From positions 124,001 through 188,000 of the forward strand of contig JAOARW010000046.1 in the NCBI GenBank assembly GCA_025210475.1: a stretch of DNA of 64,000 bases, written 5' to 3'. The notes below the pieces were generated by a model. It worked only from the letters and a program-made list of their open reading frames with translations. It was not told the origin of the DNA and did no database searches. Source of the DNA: Carboxylicivirga sp. (lineage in GTDB: Bacteria; Bacteroidota; Bacteroidia; Bacteroidales; Marinilabiliaceae). A program made the position numbers and the translations under genes. Below are positions 17,840 to 26,482 of this stretch, one piece after another (position 1 is the first letter of the stretch; each line of letters begins with the position of its first letter).

Positions 17840-18463
17840 TTAGATAATGTTATTGTCAATGAGGAGAATGATGTGCTCGATCATCTGATCATCACCGTCT
17901 TTATGGTATTCGGCTTTAAGGTTGGAACCAAACAAGCGGGCAATACCTTGCCAAAAGAAAGCACTAAATCCACCTTTAAAGTGTTTAATCAACTCATAAG
18001 TTGTGTCGCCAGTTTCGCGGTTGATAAGTTTTATCAAAAGCCGTCCTTGCGAAAACGTAAGTTTTCTTAATGGTTTTTCAAATTCATCAAAAAGTTCTTT
18101 TTCGGCCTGTTTCAAATAGGCTTTCTTTTCTTTTTCAGAACTAATGTTGGCCAGGTGCTCGTTAATGGCATTAACCTTCTGACCGGCACTGCGAGCAAAG
18201 GGAAGGACTTTTTTAACGTTTCGGACTAGTTTGCCATAGCGTCTTTTATGTCGTTTATTTTTAAAATGATAAGGAGGGATTACCGGTACTTCTTGCAGAT
18301 TAACATGCGGAATCGTATCGTGATTGACAATGCGGTGTTGCAAAACAATGTTTATAGAATCAGCCAGTTCCTGTGCAATGCCATTGCTTGAAAGCATACA
18401 ACAAACACTTAAACAAATAAGTAATTGGGTTTGACTTTGCATGTATTTCAGGAAGTGCTTCAT
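17840..18463 (-). CDS. DUF4294 periplasmic protein
   Basis: 207 residues from the ATG at 18463, which gives a signal peptide (KHLFKYMQ... CLSVCCMLSSNGIAQ). The rest carries the DUF4294 pattern: IPPYHFKNKRHKRRYGKLVRNVKKVLPFA, a lysine-rich helical stretch (EKEKKAYLKQAEKELFDEFEKPLRKLTFSQGRLLIKLINRETG) and FKGGFSAFFWQGIARLFGSNLK. The family is widespread in Bacteroidota, usually exported and of unknown function. The frame extends to 18499 but the extra N-terminal residues disrupt the signal peptide. Separate transcript from recR (70-bp gap) is possible. Confidence 0.85.
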   Translation of the reverse strand: MKHFLKYMQSQTQLLICLSVCCMLSSNGIAQELADSINIVLQHRIVNHDTIPHVNLQEVPVIPPYHFKNKRHKRRYGKLVRNVKKVLPFARSAGQKVNAINEHLANISSEKEKKAYLKQAEKELFDEFEKPLRKLTFSQGRLLIKLINRETGDTTYELIKHFKGGFSAFFWQGIARLFGSNLKAEYHKDGDDQMIEHIILLIDNNII

Positions 18464-18599
18464 TTCACAAAAATAAAATTGAAACGTACAGAATGGCAAA
18501 TATTAATGTTAAAAAGCGAGTAATCTGTTTTTTGATTAATGAAAACCCTGTTTGTTGAAAGTATTCGTCACTGAGCCTGAAGTGGCTTTAATTGATTTC

Positions 18600-19013
18600 T
18601 TATTCTACAATGAAATAATCAGAATGTAAGATCGAATTTGGCGGCGATTCGATTCCCAGAAAAACAAATGCTGCTGTAATTGTGCTGTATACCCTAATGC
18701 GGTTATCGAAGAATGGATCATTTTTAATTAGTAAGGATAAGGCGGTTGTTTGCGGTTGGTCTGTAACAATAGCCCACTGAAAGTTCATCTTTTGCATAAG
18801 CTTTTTAAGCTCCTTTGTATAGCTGTTAATCTCATTAAGGCTTAACACCAGGTTGGCATTTCTAATATCAGAGAAGGTTTTTCTTACACTTTCAAGATTT
18901 ATTTGTTTGGCCTGTTGTTGATTGATTTTGTGTAAATCATCAAGCTTGATAAGGCCATAAAAAGCCTCTGCCAACAATTGGTTTTCTGGATAATATTTAA
19001 ATTTTGCTTTCAT
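18600..19013 (-). CDS. Small STAS-like protein, unknown function
   Basis: 137 residues from the ATG at 19013; an alternative ATG at 19064 adds 17. Alternating strands and helices (LVLSLNEINSYTKELKKLMQKMNFQWAIVTDQPQTTALSLLIKN, then VYSTITAAFVFLGIE) suggest a SpoIIAA/STAS-like fold. I cannot name a family. No signal peptide or membrane segment. It is flanked by gaps of about 137 bp and 156 bp to divergent/co-oriented neighbours. Confidence 0.6.
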   Translation of the reverse strand: MKAKFKYYPENQLLAEAFYGLIKLDDLHKINQQQAKQINLESVRKTFSDIRNANLVLSLNEINSYTKELKKLMQKMNFQWAIVTDQPQTTALSLLIKNDPFFDNRIRVYSTITAAFVFLGIESPPNSILHSDYFIVE

Positions 19014-19123
19014 GCATTTATAAATCTGCAAAAGACTAACGCGGAGTGAGTTGAAAAGTTTCATGTTCGCAGCTAGAAATATTGGCAAAGTTTATAATTA
19101 AAGCTTTTTCCAAAAATATGTGA

Positions 19124-19151
19124 TTGACTTATAAAAATAATTCTACTTTTG
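19124..19151 (+). promoter_or_regulatory. Promoter for the 109-aa protein/NhaD unit
   Basis: TTG at 19124-19126 and TACTTTTG at 19144-19151 match the -33 and TAnnTTTG -7 elements of Bacteroidota, with 17 bases between (usual 19-21 measured from TTTG). Start of transcription near 19157, 13 bases before the ATG at 19170. Confidence 0.6.
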
Positions 19152-19169
19152 CAGGCTTAAAATCTGCGA

Positions 19170-19499
19170 ATGTTCAAATTCCATCACATAGTTTTATTCA
19201 TCGGATTGCTTGCTTTGGGTTTCCTAAAAGTGAGTGAAGGATTTGTGGTGCCTACGCTTAAAGCTAATTGTGAATCGCAGGACATTTTATCATCAATAAT
19301 AAATTCGAACAACGCCTTTTCGCATATCGACTTGGGGCATGAAGGTGAGGACGAAACAGAGACTGATACAGGATTTATTGCGAATACGCAAGAAAACTCA
19401 ATCTGTTCGCGCAAGAATTGTAATGATGATTGGAGTAAGTATTACTCTTTATATTCTTTAATTTTATTCGAGGCCGATACTTCGCCTCCAACTTGTTAA
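19170..19499 (+). CDS. Small secreted protein upstream of NhaD
   Basis: 109 residues. Residues 1-24 form a signal peptide or membrane anchor (MFKFHHIVLFIGLLALGFLKVSEG). The mature part is acidic (HEGEDETETDTGF) and has four cysteines (CESQ, CSRKNC, and the C-terminal Cys). A promoter directly upstream and an 83-bp gap to nhaD suggest one transcript. I recognise no family. The acidic run could bind cations, but that is a guess. Confidence 0.6.
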   Translation: MFKFHHIVLFIGLLALGFLKVSEGFVVPTLKANCESQDILSSIINSNNAFSHIDLGHEGEDETETDTGFIANTQENSICSRKNCNDDWSKYYSLYSLILFEADTSPPTC

Positions 19500-19581
19500 T
19501 ATCGACATTTGTCGATTTCTATCCGTTCATTTTAATATCAAATAAGTAATTAAAGTTTTTACGCTTTAAGCGAATTGTACT

Positions 19582-20958
19582 ATGTTTTATTTAATGCTTG
19601 TAGTCTTTGTTGTAGGCTATGTATTTATTGTATTTGAACACGTTAATCAAATAAATAAGGCAGCAACAGCTCTTTTTATAGGAGCAAGTATGTGGAGTAT
19701 TTATGCCTTGGGAGGGGAAGAAATTTTGGCTCGTGGGGCAAGCATCTCGTGGGTGAATTATTCGATGAATGGCTTAAGTGGTATTCGGGAGTTCATAACT
19801 CATCATGAACTCTTTCATCATTTATCAGAAATTGCTTCGATTTTGTTTTTCCTGATTGGAGCTATGACCATTGTTGAATTGGTGGATAAGTACCAGGGCT
19901 TTAAAGTGATCACCAATAAAATCGAGAGTACCAATGCCAAAAAGTTATTGTGGATGATTAGTTTACTGACCTTCTTTATGTCGGCCGTACTGGATAATCT
20001 TACAACCACAATTGTTCTGATCACCGTTCTTCGAAAATTAATTTCCCGTCAGGAAAACCGATGGATTTTTGCCAGTGTTGTTGTTATTTCAGCCAATGCT
20101 GGAGGGGCATGGTCACCCATTGGCGATGTAACAACCATTATGCTTTGGATCGGAGGTCAGGTATCATCAGGTCATATTATTGGGGCATTGATATTGCCGA
20201 GTTTGGTAAATATGGTTGTTTCAACCGCATTGTTTAGTGCCTTTGTAGTTAAGGGAGACGCTGTGAAACCAATTCTTCCTGACCATGAAACAAAAGAATT
20301 TACAACTAAGCAGGAGCAGACTTTTATGTTGGTAGTTGGTACGCTTGCCCTCATATCTGTTCCTGTTTTTAAAACGATAACCCATTTGCCACCTTTCATG
20401 GGCATGCTGATGGGCTTATCGGTCTTGTGGATAATGACAGACCGTTACCTCAAAAAGCGCAGTGCTGAAGATAAGCGAACACTTACAGTTACAGCAGCGC
20501 TGAAAGCTGTTGATGTGCCAACTGTTCTGTTCTTTTTAGGGGTGTTGAGTGCGGTGGCTGCTTTGCAATCTGCCGGTCATCTGGACTTAATGGCCGGCTG
20601 GTTGGATAAGAATGTTCACAATATTTACGCTGTTAACCTACTGATAGGAGTTATTTCATCCATTGTTGATAATGTTCCTCTTGTGGCAGCTTCGATGGGT
20701 ATGTATAAGATCGAAGCCGTAACAGCTATTGGAAATGCAGCTCATTTCATTAAAGATGGTCAATTCTGGACTTTTCTGGCGTACTGTGCCGGAACAGGAG
20801 GTAGCCTGCTTATAATTGGTTCGGCCGCTGGAGTTGCAGCCATGGGCTTAGAGAAGATTAATTTTTTATGGTACTTGAAAAAAATAAGCTGGATAGCTTT
20901 GGTTGGTTATTTGGCAGGGGCCTTGGCCTATTTTATTCAGGTAGTAAGTTTTAGCTAA
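19582..20958 (+). CDS. nhaD: NhaD-type Na+/H+ antiporter
   Basis: 458 residues with 11-13 hydrophobic helices. Family marks are SAVLDNLTTTIVLITVLRKL (the conserved DNxT signature), GGAWSPIGDVTTIMLW, ISSIVDNVPLVAASMGMY and AGTGGSLLIIGSAAGVAAMG. It expels Na+ in exchange for H+ in the inner membrane, as in marine and halotolerant bacteria. The start at 19582 opens the first helix. A 42-codon frame follows 13 bp after its stop. Confidence 0.92.
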   Translation: MFYLMLVVFVVGYVFIVFEHVNQINKAATALFIGASMWSIYALGGEEILARGASISWVNYSMNGLSGIREFITHHELFHHLSEIASILFFLIGAMTIVELVDKYQGFKVITNKIESTNAKKLLWMISLLTFFMSAVLDNLTTTIVLITVLRKLISRQENRWIFASVVVISANAGGAWSPIGDVTTIMLWIGGQVSSGHIIGALILPSLVNMVVSTALFSAFVVKGDAVKPILPDHETKEFTTKQEQTFMLVVGTLALISVPVFKTITHLPPFMGMLMGLSVLWIMTDRYLKKRSAEDKRTLTVTAALKAVDVPTVLFFLGVLSAVAALQSAGHLDLMAGWLDKNVHNIYAVNLLIGVISSIVDNVPLVAASMGMYKIEAVTAIGNAAHFIKDGQFWTFLAYCAGTGGSLLIIGSAAGVAAMGLEKINFLWYLKKISWIALVGYLAGALAYFIQVVSFS

Positions 20959-20971
20959 AAATGATTTAGTA

Positions 20972-21100
20972 ATGCAAGTAGAAAAATTAACATACAATAG
21001 TAACGCGGGTGCGAAGTTTGAGATTTCGTTTACCTGGATAAGCGTTTTGGTACTAACAATAATTGTTCTTTTAATACGATTGATATTCGGATCAATTTAG
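20972..21100 (+). CDS. 42-aa single-pass membrane peptide downstream of nhaD
   Basis: ATG at 20972 to TAG at 21100: MQVEKLTYNSNAGAKFEISF followed by a hydrophobic helix TWISVLVLTIIVLLIRLIFGSI to the end. It begins 13 bp after the nhaD stop on the same strand and ends before a strong terminator at 21119-21170, so it lies inside the nhaD transcript. The hydrophilic N-terminus and single C-terminal helix are like small regulatory or stabilising subunits of transporters. Too short for default gene finders. Confidence 0.55.
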   Translation: MQVEKLTYNSNAGAKFEISFTWISVLVLTIIVLLIRLIFGSI

Positions 21101-21118
21101 TATTGTTTTTCTTGGTTT

Positions 21119-21170
21119 ATGGCAAGAGTGTTAAGCTAACCGTCCCTTTTCAGGCTTATGCTCTTGCCAT
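21119..21170. terminator. Intrinsic terminator between nhaD unit and ridA
   Basis: Perfect 10-bp stem ATGGCAAGAG (21119-21128) and CTCTTGCCAT (21161-21170), with extra inner pairing AAGC/GCTT, followed by ATTTTTA. Serves the plus-strand unit and possibly the convergent ridA. Confidence 0.85.
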
Positions 21171-21198
21171 ATTTTTATATATTTTGGCCTTAGAAGGT

Positions 21199-21594
21199 TT
21201 AAGAATCTTGCTTTTTTCGTTTGGCCGTCACCTGTATTTCAATCTTCATTCTGGGATCGGCTAATCCCGATGATAGCATCGTTGCGGCAGGACGAATGTT
21301 TCCCAGGTATTTTCTAAGGATGGGCCAGCAACGTTCAAATTCATTTGTTTTAGGAACAATGTATAAAACCCGAACAATATCCTTTAAGTCTGAATCAGCA
21401 TCTTTCAGGCAGGTAATTATGTTTTTAAAACACTGTTCTGTTTGCGATTCAATGTCATCGGCGATTGTCATTGTAGAGTAATCGAATCCGGTTGTTCCCG
21501 AAACAAATATCCAATCACCGTCAACTACTGCTCGTGAATACGCTGCCTGTTCTTCATAAATGGAACCTGATGAAATAAGTTTACGTGTGGGCAT
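21199..21594 (-). CDS. RidA/YjgF-family protein
   Basis: 131 residues with the RidA pattern: YSRAVVDGDWIFVSGTTGFDYSTMTI, QTEQCFKNIITCLKDADSDLKDIVRVLYIV and ATMLSSGLADPRMKIEIQVTA. Canonical RidA deaminates reactive enamines/imines; the conserved catalytic arginine of true RidA would lie near the ADPRMKIEI segment, where an R is present. The family subtype is not certain. An 18-bp perfect palindrome lies upstream at 21625-21642. Confidence 0.87.
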   Translation of the reverse strand: MPTRKLISSGSIYEEQAAYSRAVVDGDWIFVSGTTGFDYSTMTIADDIESQTEQCFKNIITCLKDADSDLKDIVRVLYIVPKTNEFERCWPILRKYLGNIRPAATMLSSGLADPRMKIEIQVTAKRKKQDS

Positions 21595-21624
21595 GTTGTG
21601 ATTTTTTATTGAGTATTGGACTAT

Positions 21625-21642
21625 TAACCCGAATTCGGGTTA
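21625..21642. promoter_or_regulatory. 18-bp perfect palindrome upstream of ridA
   Basis: TAACCCGAATTCGGGTTA, perfect two-fold symmetry, centred 39 bp upstream of the ridA start. Candidate operator. Related words occur at 3045-3056 and 57150-57194, so it may instead be a repeated element. Confidence 0.4.
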
Positions 21643-21717
21643 TTAACTTTAGCAACCAATAAGCTAGGCGATTGTTTAGTTTTTTGTGGCGTCAATATTA
21701 GGTATCACAGCATAAAA

Positions 21718-21741
21718 AAAAGGAGCCGATAAGCTCCTTTT
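21718..21741. terminator. Bidirectional terminator of the maltose catabolic arm
   Basis: AAAAGGAGC (21718-21726) and GCTCCTTTT (21733-21741) with a 6-nt loop, flanked by A- and T-tracts. It ends the minus-strand MFS-pgmB-GH65 transcript whose last stop is at 21762. Confidence 0.85.
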
Positions 21742-21761
21742 CTATTTAAATGTTCTATTTT

Positions 21762-24074
21762 CTATTGGGCATCCACAATGGTTGTTTGCCCGGGTGCAAC
21801 ACTCACAGCCTGATTGTATACCTTCAGATCGATTTGATCCTTAGCATGTGAAATGATGCTGACCTTTCGGTTGTTAATAACTACTTCAAGGTCGTTGCCC
21901 ATGAATGAAATGCGGAATGAATATTCTTGCCACTGCTCTGGTATAATTGGGTTTAGAAAGAGCTGTCCGTCATGAACACGTTTACCGCCAAATCCTTCAA
22001 CAATTGACATCCATGTACCAGCCATACTAGTAATATGCAGCCCTTCATGAGCTTCGTGGTTATAGTCATCAATGTCGAGGCGCGATGTGCGTAAATACAT
22101 TTCATAGGCTTTTTCGTAATCGCCAATTTTAGCAGCCAATACCGAGTGCACGCAAGGTGAAAGTGATGACTCGTGTACTGTTCGAGGCTCATAGAATTTA
22201 AAGTTTCGTTTGATGGTTTCTAAATCAAATTCCTCTTCAAAAACATAGATGGCCTGCAGTGTATCGGCCTGCTTAATGTAGCAACTACGTAATATGCGAT
22301 CCCATGACCAATATTGGTTAATTGGCCTTTCAGCAGGATTAAGGTGTTCGACAAGAATTTGCTCTTTGTCCATGTAACCATCTTGCTGCATAAATACTTC
22401 CAGCTTTTCGTTATATGGAAAGTGCATTTTGTCAATTATATCTTGCCAACGTGGTACTTCTCCATCGTAATTAAAGGATGTTTTAGCGATAATCTCGTCG
22501 TATCGTTTGGCATCCATTGATTTTACTTTGGCTAGTGCGTCAATGGTGTATTTTAAACACCATACTGCCATTTTATTGGTGTACCAGTTGTTGTTAACAT
22601 TGTTTTCGTATTCGTTAGGCCCGGTTACCCCAAGCATAACATACTGCTGGCGTTCTTCTGAAAAAGTAATGCGCTGGCTCCAGAAACGAGAGATACCCAT
22701 CAACACTTCTAATCCATATTCAGCCAGGTAGGCTTCATCGTTGGTATGACGAATGTAGTTATGAATAGCAAAGGCAATGGCACCATTTCGGTGAATTTCT
22801 TCGAAAGTAATTTCCCATTCGTTATGGCACTCTTCGCCATTGATGGTAACCATTGGGTAAAGTGCAGCGCCACTATTGAAACCAAGCTTCTGAGCATTTT
22901 CAATTGCCCGGTTCAGGTGCTTGTAACGATAGATTAATAGGTTACGTGTAACCTGTGGCGGTGCTGTTGCAATAAAGAATGGCACACAATAAGCCTCTGT
23001 ATCCCAGTAGGTTGATCCGCCATATTTTTCGCCTGTAAACCCCTTAGGACCAACGTTCAGGCGTTCGTCTTCGCCAGTGTAAGTTTGATTTAGGTGGAAT
23101 ATATTAAAGCGAATGCCCTGTTGAGCTGCCACGTCACCTTTAATGCGGATATCGCTCAGAATCCATTTATCGGCCCAAACCTTAATGTGATCTTCCAGCA
23201 AGGCATCAAAACCTTTGGTGAAACCACTTGCCGTAATATTTTTGGTGGCTGCTAATATTTCAGCTTTATCATAGTTAAGCGAACTGGTAACACCGGCAAT
23301 TTTTTCGATTGTAAAGCATTCTCCTTCTTTAACATTCCGCTCTATCCGGTTGGCAACCCAACTTTCTTTTTTGAGTACTTCGGGAGTGATGTTTAAATCC
23401 GAATCGCCAATTTTAGCACTAATCTTCATGCCAAATCCAACGCGGAAACCAATTTTTTTAGTTTCTGTAACCAAATAGGCTTCACCGGCGTGGGCTTCCA
23501 TTTCAAGGATGTTCCAGAACTTTTCATCGTAGTTGGAGTCTTCGTTCTCCACATCTCCATCCAGGTAGGCTGTATAAGCAATTTTTCCATCGAAGTTAAG
23601 GGGGGTTACCGAATAACGGATGGCTCCATTTTCGGTATCGGCCATGCTCACAAATCGCTTGGCACGAACTTCAATCTTTTTTCCGTCATCCATTGTCGCA
23701 GTGAATTCGCGCAACAGATAACCCTCTTTCATATTGAGTGTGCGTTTGAAGTTCTCTGTTTTGCAGGTATATAAATCAAGGTAATGACCATCTACCTGTA
23801 CATCAATTCCAATCCAATTCGGACTGTTCAGAACTTTCGCAAAATACTCCGGGTAACCATTCTTCCACCAGCCTACACGGGTTTTATCAGGATAATAAAT
23901 TCCCGCAACATAACTGCCTTGTAGTGAAGGACCAGAATACGTTTCCTCAAAATTGGCCCGTTGTCCCATTTTCCCATTACCTATACTGAAAATACTTTCA
24001 GAGGATTGATGGTTATCTGGGTTGAAGCCCTCTTCTATAATGCACCACTCATCGTGTTTTAAATACTCCTTCAT
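21762..24074 (-). CDS. GH65 glycoside phosphorylase (probable maltose phosphorylase)
   Basis: 770 residues from the ATG at 24074 (MKEYLKHDEWCIIEEGF matches Bacteroidota GH65 starts; the frame reaches 24125). Splits maltose with phosphate to glucose and beta-glucose-1-phosphate. The general-acid Glu lies in VTGPNEYENNVNNNWYTN; NQYWSWDRILRSCYIKQAD and the phosphate-site HESSLSPCVHS follow in order. N-terminal beta-sandwich has ESIFSIGNGKMGQRANFEE. Trehalose or kojibiose phosphorylase are alternatives; the pgmB neighbour and starch locus favour maltose. Cytoplasmic: no signal peptide. Confidence 0.85.
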   Translation of the reverse strand: MKEYLKHDEWCIIEEGFNPDNHQSSESIFSIGNGKMGQRANFEETYSGPSLQGSYVAGIYYPDKTRVGWWKNGYPEYFAKVLNSPNWIGIDVQVDGHYLDLYTCKTENFKRTLNMKEGYLLREFTATMDDGKKIEVRAKRFVSMADTENGAIRYSVTPLNFDGKIAYTAYLDGDVENEDSNYDEKFWNILEMEAHAGEAYLVTETKKIGFRVGFGMKISAKIGDSDLNITPEVLKKESWVANRIERNVKEGECFTIEKIAGVTSSLNYDKAEILAATKNITASGFTKGFDALLEDHIKVWADKWILSDIRIKGDVAAQQGIRFNIFHLNQTYTGEDERLNVGPKGFTGEKYGGSTYWDTEAYCVPFFIATAPPQVTRNLLIYRYKHLNRAIENAQKLGFNSGAALYPMVTINGEECHNEWEITFEEIHRNGAIAFAIHNYIRHTNDEAYLAEYGLEVLMGISRFWSQRITFSEERQQYVMLGVTGPNEYENNVNNNWYTNKMAVWCLKYTIDALAKVKSMDAKRYDEIIAKTSFNYDGEVPRWQDIIDKMHFPYNEKLEVFMQQDGYMDKEQILVEHLNPAERPINQYWSWDRILRSCYIKQADTLQAIYVFEEEFDLETIKRNFKFYEPRTVHESSLSPCVHSVLAAKIGDYEKAYEMYLRTSRLDIDDYNHEAHEGLHITSMAGTWMSIVEGFGGKRVHDGQLFLNPIIPEQWQEYSFRISFMGNDLEVVINNRKVSIISHAKDQIDLKVYNQAVSVAPGQTTIVDAQ

Positions 24075-24137
24075 CGTAATTGGTTTAAGATCTTTAAGTT
24101 GGTGATCGGAATCACCTCTCATCAAAACCGTAATTTT

Positions 24138-24785
24138 TTAGTTCAATTCCATCAATTTTTTGTAGGACATTTGGTGCAATCCATCGATTACCAAATTGGC
24201 TTTACCAAGTACATCGGTCGAGCCTATACCCACACATCTCATTTGTCCGGCAAGAGCTGCTTCAACACCAGCTTCAGCATCTTCAAATACGACGCATTCT
24301 TCAGGTTTAACACCAAGTGCTTCGGCCCCTTTTAGGAATACTTCCGGATCGGGCTTGGCTTTGCTCACTTTGGTACCATCGATTATGGCTTCAAACAGGT
24401 GGGTTAATTCCAGACGATCCAGTATTGTCATGGCATTCTTACTGGCAGAGCCCAAGGCAATCTTAACGCCCTTATCTTTTAACTCCAATAGAAGCTCTTT
24501 TGCGCCATCCAGAATTTCATCTGGTTGCATTTTCAATATGAATGTGCGGTAATTTTCGTTCTTCTTTTCCGCTAAACGAAGTTTCTCTTCATCGCTTAAG
24601 TTTACTCCGCCGATTTCAAGCAAAATATTTAACGACGTCATCCGGCTAACACCTTTCAAACGTTCGTTATCTGTTTCTGTAAATTCAAAGCCTAACTCGT
24701 TGGCCAATTCCCTCCACGCGATGTAATGATACTTTGCGGTATCAACGATTACACCATCCAAATCAAATAAACAAGCTTTAATCAT
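24138..24785 (-). CDS. pgmB: Beta-phosphoglucomutase
   Basis: 215 residues from ATG 24785 (a GTG at 24788 overlaps the upstream stop). HAD motif LFDLDGVIVDTAKYHYIAWRELA at the N-terminus carries both catalytic aspartates; motif II GSASKNAMTILDRL, and C-terminal VFEDAEAGVEAALAGQMRCVGIG. Converts beta-glucose-1-phosphate to glucose-6-phosphate, taking the product of the adjacent GH65 phosphorylase. It is separated from the MFS stop by 2 bp and from the GH65 gene by 63 bp. Confidence 0.93.
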   Translation of the reverse strand: MIKACLFDLDGVIVDTAKYHYIAWRELANELGFEFTETDNERLKGVSRMTSLNILLEIGGVNLSDEEKLRLAEKKNENYRTFILKMQPDEILDGAKELLLELKDKGVKIALGSASKNAMTILDRLELTHLFEAIIDGTKVSKAKPDPEVFLKGAEALGVKPEECVVFEDAEAGVEAALAGQMRCVGIGSTDVLGKANLVIDGLHQMSYKKLMELN

Positions 24786-24787
24786 CA

Positions 24788-26131
24788 CTAATTATGTTTG
24801 TCTTCTACAAAAATTACCGAACCGGCAGCAATCAAAAGACTAATACCTGCAAACAGGATTGCATAAATTGCCTGCGATTCGAAAAGACGTTTTACAATTG
24901 GGCCACCAAAAATGCCGTTAAGGATTTGTGGTGCTGTAATAAAGAAATTGAATAGTCCCATATAAATACCCATTTTTTTAGGTGGGATGGAACCAGCTAG
25001 TATGGCGTATGGCATAGCCAAAATACTTGCCCACGCGATACCAATACCTACCATTGAACAAATGAGCAGGTTGGGATCGTTGATGAAATAAATAGAAAGT
25101 AAACCCAGGCCTCCGCATGCCAATGATAAAGCGTGTGTTGATTTGCGGCCAATAAGTTTGGCAATTGTTGGTAAGCACAGTGCAAAAATTGTAGCCACAC
25201 CATTATATATACCAAATAAAATTCCAACCCAGTTGGCGGCATCGTTAAATTGCAATGAATCTACATCATCAATGGGTAAGCCGTAGACATGCTGAGCAAT
25301 TGCCGGGGTTGAAAATACCCACATTCCAAACAAGGCCAACCAGGAGAAAAACTGCACTAAACCAAGTTGTTTCATGGTTTTAGGCATTGCTTTAAAGTCC
25401 TTAATGATTTGAATTAAGCCATTGTGTTTGCCTTCTTCTACTTCTTCATCTAAATCAGAAATACCTTTTAATTCTTTGTATTCTTCCGGCGAGTACTCTT
25501 TTGTTCGGGCAACCGTCCAGATGATGGTTGCTAATAAAGTAAAGGCACCAAAATAAAAAGAGAATATTACATTATCAGGTATTTCACCGGGTTCAGCAAC
25601 TTTTGAAATTCCAACCCATTCAGCGAGAATGTATGGCAACCACGAACCGATAACCGCTCCAATTCCTATTAAAAAGGTTTGAATTGAGAAGCCTAAAGTA
25701 CGCTGATCATCTGGAAGAAGATCGGCCACCAAAGCTCTGAATGGTTCCATCGAAACATTAATGGAGGCATCCATAATCATTAACAGTCCCGCACCTATAA
25801 ACATCGGTGGGAGATAGGTTGCCATGGCCGCTGAATTCGGCATCAGGATTAGCGCAATTGCTGCAAAAATAGCACCACCAAGAAAATAAGGACGTCGTCG
25901 CCCCAATTTAGTCCATGTGCGGTCAGAATAATGTCCGATAATGGGTTGAATAATCATACCTGTTAAAGGAGCAGCCAACCAAAACCATGAGAGGTGTTCT
26001 ACATCTGCACCAAAAGTTTGCAATATTCTACTGGCATTGGCATTCTGTAAGGCAAATCCAAATTGAATGCCCAGAAAACCAAAACTCATATTCCAAATTT
26101 GCCAAAACGATAACCTTGGTAATTGTTTCAT
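24788..26131 (-). CDS. Maltose/oligosaccharide MFS transporter (GPH/SLC45-like)
   Basis: 447 residues from ATG 26131 (frame extends to 26161; the inner start MKQLPRLSFWQIWNMSFGFLGIQ matches relatives). About twelve helices. Marks are NANASRILQTFGADVEHLSW, HYSDRTWTKLGRRRPYFLGG (cytoplasmic loop 2-3 motif) and MGIYMGLFNFFITAPQILNG. Family imports disaccharides with H+. Located at the head of the phosphorylase transcript, so it likely brings in maltose made by the surface amylase and the SusCD pore. The extended hydrophilic loop YSPEEYKELKGISDLDEEVEEGKHN lies mid-protein. Confidence 0.85.
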   Translation of the reverse strand: MKQLPRLSFWQIWNMSFGFLGIQFGFALQNANASRILQTFGADVEHLSWFWLAAPLTGMIIQPIIGHYSDRTWTKLGRRRPYFLGGAIFAAIALILMPNSAAMATYLPPMFIGAGLLMIMDASINVSMEPFRALVADLLPDDQRTLGFSIQTFLIGIGAVIGSWLPYILAEWVGISKVAEPGEIPDNVIFSFYFGAFTLLATIIWTVARTKEYSPEEYKELKGISDLDEEVEEGKHNGLIQIIKDFKAMPKTMKQLGLVQFFSWLALFGMWVFSTPAIAQHVYGLPIDDVDSLQFNDAANWVGILFGIYNGVATIFALCLPTIAKLIGRKSTHALSLACGGLGLLSIYFINDPNLLICSMVGIGIAWASILAMPYAILAGSIPPKKMGIYMGLFNFFITAPQILNGIFGGPIVKRLFESQAIYAILFAGISLLIAAGSVIFVEDKHN

Positions 26132-26258
26132 AATTACTTTTAATTTAGTTGTAACAGCCATTTGAATGCATAATGCATAAAGTGTTATGCAACAATCAAA
26201 TAGTGTTCGCTTAATAATAGTGGTACAATAGACACCTTTTACTTATACAGTGAATATA

Positions 26259-26310
26259 AGCATTTAATAAAAGGCATTAACAGGTAAGTATCTTTTCAAT
26301 TATTTCCACA
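26259..26310 (+). repeat. Copy of a susC-leader-like block
   Basis: Reads like 27967-28016 upstream of susC: shared words AAGCATT, TAAAAGG/TTAAAGG, ATTAACA, TCAATTATT and CCACAA in the same order and orientation, with small gaps. Near the promoter of the MFS gene but in antisense orientation relative to it. Confidence 0.5.
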
Positions 26311-26311
26311 A

Positions 26312-26319
26312 CAAATTTA
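26312..26319 (-). promoter_or_regulatory. Candidate -7 promoter element for the MFS/pgmB/GH65 transcript
   Basis: CAAATTTA on the plus strand is TAAATTTG on the minus strand, matching TAnnTTTG. I see no -33 match at 19-21 bases. The leader to the start at 26131 would be about 175 nt. Confidence 0.4.
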
Positions 26320-26400
26320 AACTAAAATTAACAGTGACCCTAATAAGTTTTGTTGCGGTGATTGTTTGTATAGTCTATATAATCAGTGCTTTTACCTATT

Positions 26401-26412
26401 GCAAACGTTTGC
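26401..26412. promoter_or_regulatory. LacI-type operator (catabolic arm)
   Basis: GCAAACGTTTGC, a perfect 12-bp palindrome with the central CG typical of LacI-family sites. About 87 bp upstream of the candidate -7 element of the MFS gene. It shares GCAAACG with the sites upstream of susC. Confidence 0.7.
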
Positions 26413-26462
26413 GAAACAATTATAAAATTATTAAAATACTTAAGGAATTTTTTACATGACAT

Positions 26463-26482
26463 TTCTGCAAACGTTTTCGGAA
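26463..26482. promoter_or_regulatory. Second LacI-type operator
   Basis: TTCTGCAAACGTTTTCGGAA, a 20-bp near palindrome (two mismatched pairs) centred on AAACGTTT. Located 66 bp from the first site and downstream of the regulator gene. Confidence 0.55.

Noticed and set aside
24196..24552. Plus-strand 118-codon frame within pgmB
   Set aside because: It is the antisense of pgmB, rich in Ser/Pro/Ala, typical of shadow frames.
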